Source: an uncultured Bacteroidota bacterium (GTDB taxonomy: Bacteria; Bacteroidota; Bacteroidia; Flavobacteriales; Flavobacteriaceae). From it: a DNA stretch of 64,000 nucleotides. Below, one piece after another: positions 55,729-64,000 of this stretch. How positions within the stretch are numbered: position 1 is the stretch's first letter; each line of letters opens with the position of its first letter. The stretch is taken from the NCBI GenBank assembly GCA_902587325.1, contig CACIKV010000006.1, forward strand, positions 16,028 through 80,027, in the 5' to 3' direction. The notes under the pieces are model-generated. The model was given only the letters and a program-made list of their open reading frames with translations. It did no database searches and was not told where the DNA came from. A program made the position numbers and the translations under genes.

Positions 55729-58298
55729 GCTGAGTTTCTGCTTGCATTAATATTGCCAAATAAAGATCTAGTAATCATTCTCTCAAATATTTCAATCCTA
55801 TTATTGGATTTATTTTTTTCGATTTCCTTTATATTTTGAAGCGCATATTGTTGAATAGTAATTAATGGTAAAACAATATTTTCGCGAGTTTGTATTGAAA
55901 GTTTATTAGCAGGTTCATTCTGCATAAGCTCTTTAAAATCTGAGACTTTGAGTAGCATCTTTTTTGTTAATTTATATTCTTCAAAAATCAAATCCCAAAA
56001 ATCACCAAACTCTTCGTCATTGCTCATGTATGCTGTTAACTGAAAAAAAGATTTTGTTAAACTCATCATGCTATTTGATACTAAAGCTCTAAAAAAAGGA
56101 ACTTCTTTATAAAGTAATTTAGCCTCACGAAATTTCTTATTACTATAAAAATAATTTAATGCAGTCCCTAATCCATAAAATCCTGGAACATTTTGCTTCA
56201 ATTGACTCCAGCTACCAACGAATGGAATAGCTCTCAGGCTTTCAAAGTTAAATTCTGATGAACTATCAGTTCTTTTCGATGGTCTACTTCCAATATTTGT
56301 TTTTGCATAATATTTAATGGTACTCATTTTTTCAAGATAAGGAACAAATTTTGGATGGTCTTTAAATTTATTATAAGCATCAAAGCTCAATGAAGATAAT
56401 TTATCTAAAGTTTTTCTGTTTTTTTGAGAAAATACTAATTTACTTTCAACTGTTCTGTTTTTTACGCCAGAACTAATAAGCTGTTCTAGGTTATATTGAC
56501 AAGAATCGGGTGTGCCAAAATTTGAACTGATTGTTTGACCCTGAACAGTAATTTGAATAACGTCTGATTCAACTAAATTTCCTAATGCACTGTAAAATTG
56601 ATGTGTATTTCCACCACCACGAGCAGGTGGTCCTCCTCTGCCATCGAAAAATATAACTTTTATACCGTATTTTCTCGATAGCTTAGTTAAAACCTCTTTA
56701 GCTTTCAAAATACTCCAATTAGCTGTTAAATAACCACCATCCTTTGTTCCGTCGCTAAAACCAAGCATTATAACTTGAGTATTATTTCTTTTCATTAAAT
56801 GATTTCTATAATCTTTATTGTTGTAAACTACATCCATTACATTAGAACAAACATCTAAATCATTTATTGTTTCAAAAAGTGGAACTATATCTACCGTTGG
56901 ATTTTCCCAATCACATAGCTTAAACATTGTAAAAACTTCTAATATATTAACAGCTGTTTGATTATTACTAATTATATATCTATGACAACCTTTAAAGCCA
57001 TTTGATGATTGAATTATTTTCATTGCACCAATTGATTCAATAGTAGACTTTACTAAATTATCTTCAAACTTTATTTTATTAATCTTCTTATTCTTAAGTT
57101 TTGATAAAATTTTAATTTTTCCAGATCTAGATAACTTAGAATAATTATCAGGGAAATCTTTGCTAAAAGCCTTTTTAAAAATTAGTTCAAAAACTTTACT
57201 ATGAATTCTAGAATCTTGTCTAATGTCTAATGTTGCAAAATGATATCCAAAAATTTTTATTTTATCAATTAACTCATCCAACTTGTCTACAAAAAGAGAT
57301 TTATGTTCCTCAACAACAGTTTTTCTAATAAATTCTAACTTTTCAATAAGCTTTGAAAGACTTATTCTTGGCTTTTTGTCTGTTTCGAAAATACTTAAGT
57401 ATAAGTCATTTTCAATTTTAACGATGATATCCTCAATCTTTTTAAATGTTAATCTTCTACGAAGTTTTCTTATATCTCTATAATAATTTTTAATGATATC
57501 ACTTCTAAGCTTTTGAGCAGTTTTAATAGTAATTTCAGTAGTAACAAATGGATTACCATCCCTGTCACCACCAGGCCAGAAACCTAAAGACAATAAATCG
57601 TAATGTTGAAAATCATTTTCAAAAATATTAGTCTTTATGTATTTAAAAATATTTCCAATTGAGCTGTAAAAAACATTCTCTAAATACCAAGACAGGCTAA
57701 CTGCTTCATCATATGGAGTTGGCTTCTTGTTTTTAAAAAATGGTGTTTTACCTAACTGAGACAATAGATTTTTAATTTCAACATGATTATTTTCTTTAAC
57801 AGCTGCTGATAAATCAGTTATTATACCGAGAACAGATCCTGGATAAAACTGAGTGGGATGAGCAGTTAAAACGGGTCTTACTTTAAACCTATTTAAATAT
57901 TTTTTTAATTCATTTTTTTTATTGGAAGTTTCAACAAGTTCTTTCAAATTTCTCAAGGTTCCAACACCATCCATATTATTAATTTCACTGAAAGCAGCAT
58001 CTTCAATTGCATCAAACAAAACCACTTGACGTTCAACATATTGAATAAATTTAAATAATAAGCTTATTTTTTCCTTTTCAGAATAATCATTACAATATTT
58101 ACTAAAAAAAGATTCTACTATATATTTTGGATCTTTTTTTTGTTTATATCCATTATTACAAACTTCATTAAATAATGGTAAAAGTTGACCTGTATCAGAG
58201 ATACTTTCGTATGGTAGAGTAGAAAAAATACTATTGTAAATATTGAATTTAGAGAGAACCTTTTCTGAGAATCTCTCTTTTTTAGTAAGTTTTCTCAT
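55725..58298 (-). CDS. ppc: phosphoenolpyruvate carboxylase
   Basis: An anaplerotic enzyme: PEP plus bicarbonate to oxaloacetate. The 857-aa chain is normal length. Catalytic residues are in AHPTQF (His147), GFWPGGDRDGNPFV, and the GRGGPPARGGG loop near the middle, followed by FVGSWSQLKQNVPGFYGLG. The C-terminal tail (ITRSLFGNINASRNSA) resembles the usual RNTG end, here RNSA. It is 5 bp downstream of the Lrp-family regulator, so they are cotranscribed. Confidence 0.96.
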   Translation of the reverse strand: MRKLTKKERFSEKVLSKFNIYNSIFSTLPYESISDTGQLLPLFNEVCNNGYKQKKDPKYIVESFFSKYCNDYSEKEKISLLFKFIQYVERQVVLFDAIEDAAFSEINNMDGVGTLRNLKELVETSNKKNELKKYLNRFKVRPVLTAHPTQFYPGSVLGIITDLSAAVKENNHVEIKNLLSQLGKTPFFKNKKPTPYDEAVSLSWYLENVFYSSIGNIFKYIKTNIFENDFQHYDLLSLGFWPGGDRDGNPFVTTEITIKTAQKLRSDIIKNYYRDIRKLRRRLTFKKIEDIIVKIENDLYLSIFETDKKPRISLSKLIEKLEFIRKTVVEEHKSLFVDKLDELIDKIKIFGYHFATLDIRQDSRIHSKVFELIFKKAFSKDFPDNYSKLSRSGKIKILSKLKNKKINKIKFEDNLVKSTIESIGAMKIIQSSNGFKGCHRYIISNNQTAVNILEVFTMFKLCDWENPTVDIVPLFETINDLDVCSNVMDVVYNNKDYRNHLMKRNNTQVIMLGFSDGTKDGGYLTANWSILKAKEVLTKLSRKYGIKVIFFDGRGGPPARGGGNTHQFYSALGNLVESDVIQITVQGQTISSNFGTPDSCQYNLEQLISSGVKNRTVESKLVFSQKNRKTLDKLSSLSFDAYNKFKDHPKFVPYLEKMSTIKYYAKTNIGSRPSKRTDSSSEFNFESLRAIPFVGSWSQLKQNVPGFYGLGTALNYFYSNKKFREAKLLYKEVPFFRALVSNSMMSLTKSFFQLTAYMSNDEEFGDFWDLIFEEYKLTKKMLLKVSDFKELMQNEPANKLSIQTRENIVLPLITIQQYALQNIKEIEKNKSNNRIEIFERMITRSLFGNINASRNSA

Positions 58299-58303
58299 TT
58301 AAG

Positions 58304-58783
58304 CTATTTGATTTCGTTAAATATCTTATGCATCAATCTTTTTTTGTCATTTATACTTTCTTCCAAAGAAATCATAGTTTCAGTTCTGGAAACACCATCA
58401 ATATCATCAATCATAAAAATAATTTCTTTAGCATGATTAGTGTTTCGAGATCTAACTTTACAAAAAATATTAAACCTACCAGTAGTAATGTGTGCAACTG
58501 TAACAAAGGGTATGCTATCGAGTTTTTCTAAAACTAAATTTGTTAAGTGAGTTTTCTCGAGAAAAATACCGATGTAAGCAATAAAAGTATAACCTAATTT
58601 CTTGTAGTCAAGAGCAAGAGATGAACCCTTAATAATTCCGGCGTCCTCCATTTTCTTAACTCTTACATGAACGGTTCCAGCAGAAATTAAAAGTTTCTTT
58701 GCTATATCAGTGAAGGGTATTCTTGAGTTGTCAATTAATAGATCTAGTATTTTATGATCAACATCATCTAATTTAAATTTCAT
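58304..58783 (-). CDS. Lrp/AsnC family transcriptional regulator
   Basis: A 159-aa feast/famine regulator. The N-terminal HTH (residues 1-62) reads DDVDHKILDLLIDNSRIPFTDIAKKLLISAGTVHVRVKKMEDAGIIKG in family style, and the C-terminal RAM domain (about 70-150) has YIGIFLE, VAHITTGRFNIFCKVR and the typical beta-alpha-beta pattern that binds amino acids. It probably regulates amino-acid metabolism, perhaps ppc downstream and itself. A palindrome overlaps its promoter box. Confidence 0.93.
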   Translation of the reverse strand: MKFKLDDVDHKILDLLIDNSRIPFTDIAKKLLISAGTVHVRVKKMEDAGIIKGSSLALDYKKLGYTFIAYIGIFLEKTHLTNLVLEKLDSIPFVTVAHITTGRFNIFCKVRSRNTNHAKEIIFMIDDIDGVSRTETMISLEESINDKKRLMHKIFNEIK

Positions 58784-58802
58784 ATTACAGTATTATCAAT
58801 GA

Positions 58803-58812
58803 ATTTGCAAAT
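58803..58812. promoter_or_regulatory. palindrome overlapping the Lrp-gene promoter
   Basis: ATTTGCAAAT is a perfect 10-bp palindrome. It overlaps an exact minus-strand TATATTTG -7 box (58808-58815), leaving a 24-nt leader to the Lrp-type ATG. A repressor bound here would block its own transcription, and Lrp-family proteins often autoregulate. Assignment of the site to this protein is inference. Confidence 0.5.
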
Positions 58813-59078
58813 ATACTGAATAATCACTAGTTATTTTTATTTTACTTGCAAAATATTATTATAAATACACAAATATGCTTAATAAATTATTAATAAATAA
58901 AATTATTAGTGTTTACAATAATATACCAATTTGAATTGTTTTAAGGGTGAAAAATATACAATATTATACATTTATTTCTTAAAATATTGTTTATTAGGTA
59001 TTTATAATTAATAATCTAAATAAATATTTTAAATTTTTAGTATATTATTTCTTCTATATACTACTTTTTTTGATAAAT

Positions 59079-59105
59079 ATATTTACTTATATTTACAAAT
59101 GTAAA
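59079..59105 (+). promoter_or_regulatory. candidate operator of the XRE regulator
   Basis: Two direct ATATTTAC copies 10 bp apart (59079-59086 and 59089-59096) followed by GTAAA (59101-59105). The second copy and GTAAA form an inverted TTTAC-AAAT-GTAAA element just before the ATG at 59107. One-turn spacing suggests a dimer-binding site for autoregulation. Confidence 0.42.
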
Positions 59106-59106
59106 C

Positions 59107-59433
59107 ATGAATGAATTAACATCAAGAATAGTTGAAATAATGAAAAATAAGAATATTTCAGCTTCTGATTTATCAAAAAAAATTAATGTACAAAAATCTA
59201 GTATCTCGCATATATTAAGCGGAAGAAATAAACCGAGTTTAGATTTTGTTGTGAAATTAACTTCAGCATTTGATGATTTGAGTATTGATTGGTTAATACA
59301 TGGTACCCCCACTAGTTCACATCAAATAAATACTATTGATAAATTAAAAAACAATAAAAGTGTTAAAAAAGTACGTAAAATTATTTTATTTTACGATGAT
59401 AATTCATTTGAGACCTATGAAAACAGTCCTTAA
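59107..59433 (+). CDS. XRE-family helix-turn-helix regulator
   Basis: A 108-aa DNA-binding protein. The HTH_3 domain covers about residues 4-60, with the recognition-helix segment VQKSSISHILSGRNKPSLDFV. A basic region follows (about 70-90) and then a short tail. It has no recognisable sensor domain. The adjacent operator-like repeats suggest autoregulation. A small lipoprotein gene starts 17 bp inside its 3' end, so the pair is translationally coupled. No phage or toxin-antitoxin partner is visible. Confidence 0.87.
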   Translation: MNELTSRIVEIMKNKNISASDLSKKINVQKSSISHILSGRNKPSLDFVVKLTSAFDDLSIDWLIHGTPTSSHQINTIDKLKNNKSVKKVRKIILFYDDNSFETYENSP

Positions 59434-59803
59434 AATTCTATTTTATTTTTTCACATCTATTTTAATAATTTACTGCAGTTTACCAGAGAAAAAATGTACT
59501 TTATATAAAAAAGGTTCATTTGAGTTTAAAACTAAAATCAATAATGAATTTGTTATTTCAAAATTTATTAGAAATGATAGCTTAGAAATCGAGTATTTTC
59601 AGAACAAGATTGATACATCTTTTGTTAGATGGGTCTCTGACTGTGAATTTATTTTAACAAAAAAAAATCCTGAATCTATGGAGGACAAAAAAGCAATAAG
59701 TATGAAAATTCTTTCAACAGATGAAAAGGGTTATAATTTTGAATTTTCAATTGTTGGGAATAAAGATACTTTCTTTAGAGGACGAGCAAATAAAATAAAT
59801 TAA
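59417..59803 (+). CDS. small lipoprotein of unknown function
   Basis: A 128-aa lipoprotein (ATG 59417 chosen): signal MKTVLKILFYFFTSILIIYC (Cys20) then SLPEKKCTLYKKGSFEFKT. The mature part looks like a small beta-rich domain with SDCEFILTKKNP and the ending FSIVGNKDTFFRGRANKIN. An in-frame start 19 codons earlier is possible but would bury the signal peptide. It overlaps the XRE gene by 17 bp and shares its TTAA stop region with parC. Similar 'DNA topoisomerase IV' labelled short proteins occur next to parC in flavobacteria, from memory; function unknown. Confidence 0.65.
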   Translation: MKTVLKILFYFFTSILIIYCSLPEKKCTLYKKGSFEFKTKINNEFVISKFIRNDSLEIEYFQNKIDTSFVRWVSDCEFILTKKNPESMEDKKAISMKILSTDEKGYNFEFSIVGNKDTFFRGRANKIN

Positions 59804-62406
59804 AAATCTATTCTTATTTGTGATTCTCCATTTTCAGTAGAATTATTATCAAGATCATCATAAGACTCATCTACAACCTCAATTTCGTTTAGTTCTTTTA
59901 TTTCAGGTTCATACGGAATTGGGTCTAGTAAATTAATTTCTTTAAGTTGTTTTTTGCTAAGCTGATTACCAATAGCTTTAATTCCTTTTATACTAATAAA
60001 ATCAGATACATTTATCTGGTCTCTATTTAATACTTTTCCATTTTTAATAACTAGTTCTATGACTGGTTTCCAATCAGTAGAAACTAACTCTACTTGAATA
60101 TTTTTTGAAACATCAACGTATTTTTGCTCACCTTTTAATAATCCTAAAACAAATCTTTTTATAAAATAAATGTTCTTTTTTGTATTAAAATATACAACAC
60201 TGATTGGTCTTGATCTATCAGCTTTCTCTAAAATAATCATGTCATCAGGAAAATGCATACTTAGATCTGGTGGAAGAATTTTTAAAATTCCTGAACTACT
60301 AACTATAAGTAAGTCATCGTCTGGTTTAAACTCGCCCAAAAGATCACCTCTATTTTCAACATTAATCCTAGAAACAGTATCATCAAACCAAATTTTTCTT
60401 GGTTTGAGTGTAGAAAGCCCTTTCTCTTTAAACAAAACCTTATTTATTGAATATTTTGTCACTATGTTACCCTTAACAGACCTACCTTTAATAGATAAAT
60501 CTCCAAAATCAAGATCCCATTTTAGTTTTTTTACAGACCCTGATTGTCTTAATTGAATAGTTACAACTTCAGCTTCACCATTTGAGTTTGATGAAAAATA
60601 AAGAACTTTTGTTTTTGGACTTTTAGACGTAAGATTGTAAGGTTTATCTCTAGTAACACCTGTTACATTAAATCTTTTCATGTAAGATGTACCAGACTTA
60701 CCGTCCTTATAAATCATATTGTAGACTGTTCTTGAATCTTTTTTTCTAAACACAGCTAAATGAATGATATTCTTAGCAACAAATTTTTTTCTTTCAATTT
60801 TACTAACAACCATATTACCTTCATCAGTAAAAACAATAACATCATCTATATCAGAACATTCTTCAACAAACTCCTCTTTTCTCAAAGCAGTACCAACAAA
60901 ACCCTCTGATCTATTTACGTACAACTTAGAGTTACGTACAACTACTTTTTTAACATCTACGTCATCAAAAATTCTAATTTCTGTTTTCCTTTCTCTCCCT
61001 TTTGAATATTTAGATTTTAAATCTTTAAAATATTTGATAGAATAGTCATTTAGGTTTTTAATATTAAATTGAACACTTTTAATATCCTCTTCAATTTGGT
61101 TAATTTTTTTGTCTGCCTTATCTATATCGTATTTTGAAATTCTTTTAATTTTTATTTCTGTTAGTCTGATTATATCATCTTCATTAATTTCTTTTTTAAG
61201 TACATTTATGAAAGGTTCTAAACCTTTATTAATTGCATTTAAAACAGCATCCCAACTTTCTTTATCCTCAATACTTCTATATATTCTCTTTTCAATAAAA
61301 ATTTTCTCCAAAGTGGAATTGTGCCACATTTGATTTAACTCATTAAGCCTAACTTGTAACTCTTTACCTAACAGCTCTTTTGTTAAATCTGTAGATCTTT
61401 TTAAAACCTCACTAACACCTATAAAAATTGGTTTATGATTGTCAATAATACAACTTAGTGGAGAAATTGAAACCTCACAATTAGTAAAAGCAAATAGTGC
61501 ATCAATTGTTTTATCAGGTGATACACCTGATGGTAAATGAATCAATATTTCAACTTCAGAGGAGGTATTATCTTCAATTTTTTTAACTTTTATCTTTCCT
61601 TTATCATTGGCTTTCAAAATAGACTCGATTAACGATGATGTTGTTGTAGTGTAGGGAATTTGTGAAATAACTAATGTGTTTTTATTTAATTGATCGATTT
61701 TTGCTCTAACCTTAATTCTTCCACCTCTTTTGCCGTCGTTATATTGTGTAATATCCACTACCCCACCTGTTGGGAAGTCAGGAAAAATATCAAACCTTCT
61801 TCCTCTCAAATATTTTATTGATGAATCAATTAATTCGATAAAATTATGTGGCAAAACTTTTGTTGACAATCCAACCGCAATACCCTCGGCACCCTGCGCC
61901 AGTAATAAAGGAAATTTTAAAGGTAGATTAACTGGCTCTTTTCTTCTACCATCATATGATAATTGCCATTCAGTAATTTTTGGACTGTAAACTACATCAA
62001 GTGCAAACTGAGATAATCTAGCTTCTATATATCTAGAGGCTGCTGCTGAATCTCCAGTAAGTAAATTACCCCAGTTACCTTGAGTATCAATCAATAAATC
62101 TTTTTGACCTATTTGAACAATTGCATCTGAAATACTAGCATCTCCATGTGGATGATATTGCATGGTATGTCCAACAATATTTGCAACTTTATTAAATCTT
62201 CCATCATCAAGATCTTTCATGGAGTGAAGAATTCTTCTTTGAACAGGCTTTAAACCATCTTCAACAGATGGAACTGCTCTTTCTAGTATAACATAAGAAG
62301 CATAATCAATAAACCAATCTTTATACATTCCCGAAATAGGGATCAAACTATCATCAGTATGACTTTCTGATCCTAAATCTTCATTTAAATCTTCTTTTTC
62401 AATCAT
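59800..62406 (-). CDS. parC: DNA topoisomerase IV subunit A
   Basis: Decatenates chromosomes with ParE. The 868-aa chain has the breakage-reunion domain with the QRRILHSM helix, HPHGDASI (Ser91, the fluoroquinolone-contact position) and the catalytic Tyr126 in AASRYIEARLS. The ATG follows the parE stop by 4 bp. The C-terminal beta-propeller lacks an obvious GyrA box, consistent with ParC. The tail is acidic (from about residue 840). The stop shares TTAA with the convergent lipoprotein gene. Confidence 0.93.
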   Translation of the reverse strand: MIEKEDLNEDLGSESHTDDSLIPISGMYKDWFIDYASYVILERAVPSVEDGLKPVQRRILHSMKDLDDGRFNKVANIVGHTMQYHPHGDASISDAIVQIGQKDLLIDTQGNWGNLLTGDSAAASRYIEARLSQFALDVVYSPKITEWQLSYDGRRKEPVNLPLKFPLLLAQGAEGIAVGLSTKVLPHNFIELIDSSIKYLRGRRFDIFPDFPTGGVVDITQYNDGKRGGRIKVRAKIDQLNKNTLVISQIPYTTTTSSLIESILKANDKGKIKVKKIEDNTSSEVEILIHLPSGVSPDKTIDALFAFTNCEVSISPLSCIIDNHKPIFIGVSEVLKRSTDLTKELLGKELQVRLNELNQMWHNSTLEKIFIEKRIYRSIEDKESWDAVLNAINKGLEPFINVLKKEINEDDIIRLTEIKIKRISKYDIDKADKKINQIEEDIKSVQFNIKNLNDYSIKYFKDLKSKYSKGRERKTEIRIFDDVDVKKVVVRNSKLYVNRSEGFVGTALRKEEFVEECSDIDDVIVFTDEGNMVVSKIERKKFVAKNIIHLAVFRKKDSRTVYNMIYKDGKSGTSYMKRFNVTGVTRDKPYNLTSKSPKTKVLYFSSNSNGEAEVVTIQLRQSGSVKKLKWDLDFGDLSIKGRSVKGNIVTKYSINKVLFKEKGLSTLKPRKIWFDDTVSRINVENRGDLLGEFKPDDDLLIVSSSGILKILPPDLSMHFPDDMIILEKADRSRPISVVYFNTKKNIYFIKRFVLGLLKGEQKYVDVSKNIQVELVSTDWKPVIELVIKNGKVLNRDQINVSDFISIKGIKAIGNQLSKKQLKEINLLDPIPYEPEIKELNEIEVVDESYDDLDNNSTENGESQIRIDF

Positions 62407-62410
62407 TTAT

Positions 62411-64000
62411 TTATGCTTTATCTAGATCTATTTTTAAGTTATCAATTATAAAATTTTGTCTTTCTGATGTGTTCTTACCCATATAAAAAGAGAGTAATTT
62501 TTCGATACTGGTGTCTTTATTAATGATTATTGGATCTAAACGCATATTTTCACCTATGAAATTTTTAAATTCGTTCGGAGAAATTTCACCTAAACCCTTG
62601 AATCGAGTTATCTCAGGCTTGGGAGACAATTTTTCAATAGCATTGTGTTTCTCAAGATCTGAATAACAATATATTGTTTCTTTTTTATTTCTTACTCTGA
62701 ACAAAGGAGTTTGTAAAATAAATAAATGACCTTCTTTAATTAATTCGGGAAAAAATTGAAGAAAAAAAGTGATTAATAAAAGTCTAATATGCATACCATC
62801 TACATCTGCATCAGTTGCTATTACAATCTTATTATACCTTAATTTTTCAATTCCTTCTTCTAAATTTAGAGCTGCTTGTAATAAATTAAACTCTTCATTT
62901 TCATAAACAATTTTTTTTGTCATTGAATATGAATTTAAAGGTTTTCCTCTCAAGCTAAACACAGCTTGAGTATTTACATTTCTAGATTTTGTTATAGAAC
63001 CACTAGCTGAATCACCCTCAGTAATAAACAGGGTTGAATCTAATCTTAATTCATTATTCATATCTCCTAGATGAACTCTGCAATCTCTTAGTTTTTTGTT
63101 ATGTAAATTTGATTTTTTTGCTCTTTCTCTTGCAAGTTTTCTGATTCCTGAAAGCTCCTTTCTCTCTCTTTCAGCTTGAACTATCTTCTTTTGAATTTCT
63201 TCAGCAACATTATGATTTCTATGGAGATAATTATCTAAATTTTTTCCAATAAAATCATTTATGTAAGTTCTTACCGTTGGAAAATCACCACCCATTTCAG
63301 TTGAACCTAGTTTTGTTTTAGTTTGAGATTCAAAAACAGGCTCCATAACCTTAATACTAATCGCGCATAATATAGATTTTCTTATATCAGAAGCATCATA
63401 GGGTTTTTTGTAAAATTCTCGAACAGTCTTAACTATGGCTTCTCTCAATGCAGAAAGATGTGTTCCGCCTTGTGTTGTGTGTTGTCCATTAACAAAAGAA
63501 TAATATTCTTCACTATATTGCTTTCTATTGTGAGTAAGTGCTAGTTCAATATCATTTCCTTTTAGATGAATCACTGGATAAAGAAAATCCTCAGAATTAT
63601 TATTGTCTTCAATAAGATCTTTTAATCCATTTTTAGATTGTAGCTTTTCACCATTAAAAACTATAGATAAACCAGGATTTAAATACACATAATAACTGAG
63701 CATTCTTGTGACATATTCAGTTCGATATTTATAGTTTTTAAAAATTTTAGAATCAGGACTAAACGTTACTTTTGTACCCTTTCTTTTAGATGACTCAGAT
63801 TCTGGCTCATCATTTATAACCTCTCCATATTCAAAAGAAACAGTCTTATTTAAACCATCTCTGTATGACTCAACTTGAAAAAAAGAGGAAAGAGCATTAA
63901 CTGCTTTTGTTCCAACCCCATTTAATCCTACTGATTTTTTAAAAGCTCTCGTATCATACTTTCCCCCAGTATTCATTTTACTAACAACATCTTTAACTTT
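62411..64000 (-). CDS. parE: DNA topoisomerase IV subunit B (5' end outside window)
   Basis: The ATPase subunit partner of ParC. The frame is open to the window edge, so the N-terminal ATP-binding part with its first motifs is missing and the true start lies beyond 64000. Visible parts are the ATP-lid motif [32 protein letters not shown], the TOPRIM motifs [10 protein letters not shown] and [13 protein letters not shown], and the [12 protein letters not shown] motif. About 529 residues are visible. Pairing with a ParC-type subunit A gene supports ParE rather than GyrB. Confidence 0.92.
   Translation of the reverse strand, partial: KVKDVVSKMNTGGKYDTRAFKKSVGLNGVGTKAVNALSSFFQVESYRDGLNKTVSFEYGEVINDEPESESSKRKGTKVTFSPDSKIFKNYKYRTEYVTRMLSYYVYLNPGLSIVFNGEKLQSKNGLKDLIEDNNNSEDFLYPVIHLKGNDIELALTHNRKQYSEEYYSFVNGQHTTQGGTHLSALREAIVKTVREFYKKPYDASDIRKSILCAISIKVMEPVFESQTKTKLGSTEMGGDFPTVRTYINDFIGKNLDNYLHRNHNVAEEIQKKIVQAERERKELSGIRKLARERAKKSNLHNKKLRDCRVHLGDMNNELRLDSTLFITEGDSASGSITKSRNVNTQAVFSLRGKPLNSYSMTKKIVYENEEFNLLQAALNLEEGIEKLRYNKIVIATDADVDGMHIRLLLITFFLQFFPELIKEGHLFILQTPLFRVRNKKETIYCYSDLEKHNAIEKLSPKPEITRFKGLGEISPNEFKNFIGENMRLDPIIINKDTSIEKLLSFYMGKNTSERQNFIIDNLKIDLDKA

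Larger units (their letters stand above)
58784..59106. other. 323-bp intergenic region between lrp-type and XRE-type regulator genes
   Basis: The only gap above 300 bp. It is extremely AT-rich. It holds promoter signals for two divergent regulators: a palindrome with a TATATTTG box next to the Lrp gene and paired ATATTTAC motifs next to the XRE gene. The middle 200 bp contain no tRNA, no ORF and no clear hairpin that I could see. Confidence 0.6.

Noticed and set aside
1..64000. CRISPR arrays, insertion sequences, prophage, tRNA or rRNA genes
   Set aside because: None was seen. Gaps are too short for most, and the one 323-bp gap shows no cloverleaf or repeat array.

Overview
The window looks like chromosome of a small-genome marine-type flavobacterium (Bacteroidota). 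It is very AT-rich (roughly 28-30% G+C by eye) and almost fully coding, with short gaps and many overlapping gene ends. Lineage markers are the fused two-domain E1 2-oxoacid dehydrogenase, the LpxC-FabZ fusion, a DUF4369-thioredoxin lipoprotein, a DUF2911 protein, a cold-shock protein with a charged N-terminal arm, a type IX secretion (T9SS) sorting domain, and promoter boxes of the Bacteroidota type TAnnTTTG. No rRNA, tRNA, CRISPR array, insertion sequence or phage gene was seen. About 55 protein genes are supported, including two cut by the window edges (recG at the left, parE at the right).

Layout. 1-3.4 kb: the start of recG and a divergent UvrD/PcrA helicase, ending at a bidirectional terminator. 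3.4-6.8 kb: OmpA-like lipoprotein, glycosyltransferase, a stand-alone PD-(D/E)XK domain protein, and divergent holA. 6.8-15.5 kb: fused E1 dehydrogenase, a large exported protein with a degenerate M1-peptidase-like front half and a probable beta-barrel back half, a LOG-family protein and uvrA. 15.5-25.9 kb: gamma-glutamyltransferase, glmM, lipid A-type acyltransferase, thioredoxin lipoprotein, D-lactate dehydrogenase, aroC, dicarboxylate/amino-acid symporter, ung and a DUF805-like protein. 26-30.6 kb: SUI1, 2OG-Fe(II) oxygenase, alanine dehydrogenase, amidohydrolase, DUF2911 and cold-shock proteins. 30.6-39.3 kb: the accessory-looking surface region, with a 242-aa lipoprotein, a 2388-aa multidomain T9SS substrate and a 234-aa secreted orphan.

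39.4-46.4 kb is a complete eight-gene histidine operon (hisG-D-C-B-H-A-F-IE). It is preceded by a 19-codon leader ORF carrying three His codons and a terminator hairpin with an exact competing pairing, a classical attenuator read directly from the sequence. 46.4-52.7 kb is a same-strand run (lpxD, lpxC-fabZ, lpxA, efp, sucD, fabG, SPFH) joining lipid A synthesis, fatty acid synthesis and translation. 52.7-59.8 kb holds tsaE, a DUF4258-like protein, proline dehydrogenase, aroB, PEP carboxylase, an Lrp/AsnC regulator, and an XRE regulator followed by a small lipoprotein. 59.8-64 kb is topoisomerase IV (parC, parE).

Most of the window is ordinary core metabolism and envelope biogenesis. The most unusual material is the his attenuator, the NHL propeller that interrupts a Calx-beta domain in the giant protein, the peptidase-like/barrel protein, the duplicated secreted orphan, and the nuclease-fold protein that shares its start codon with holA.
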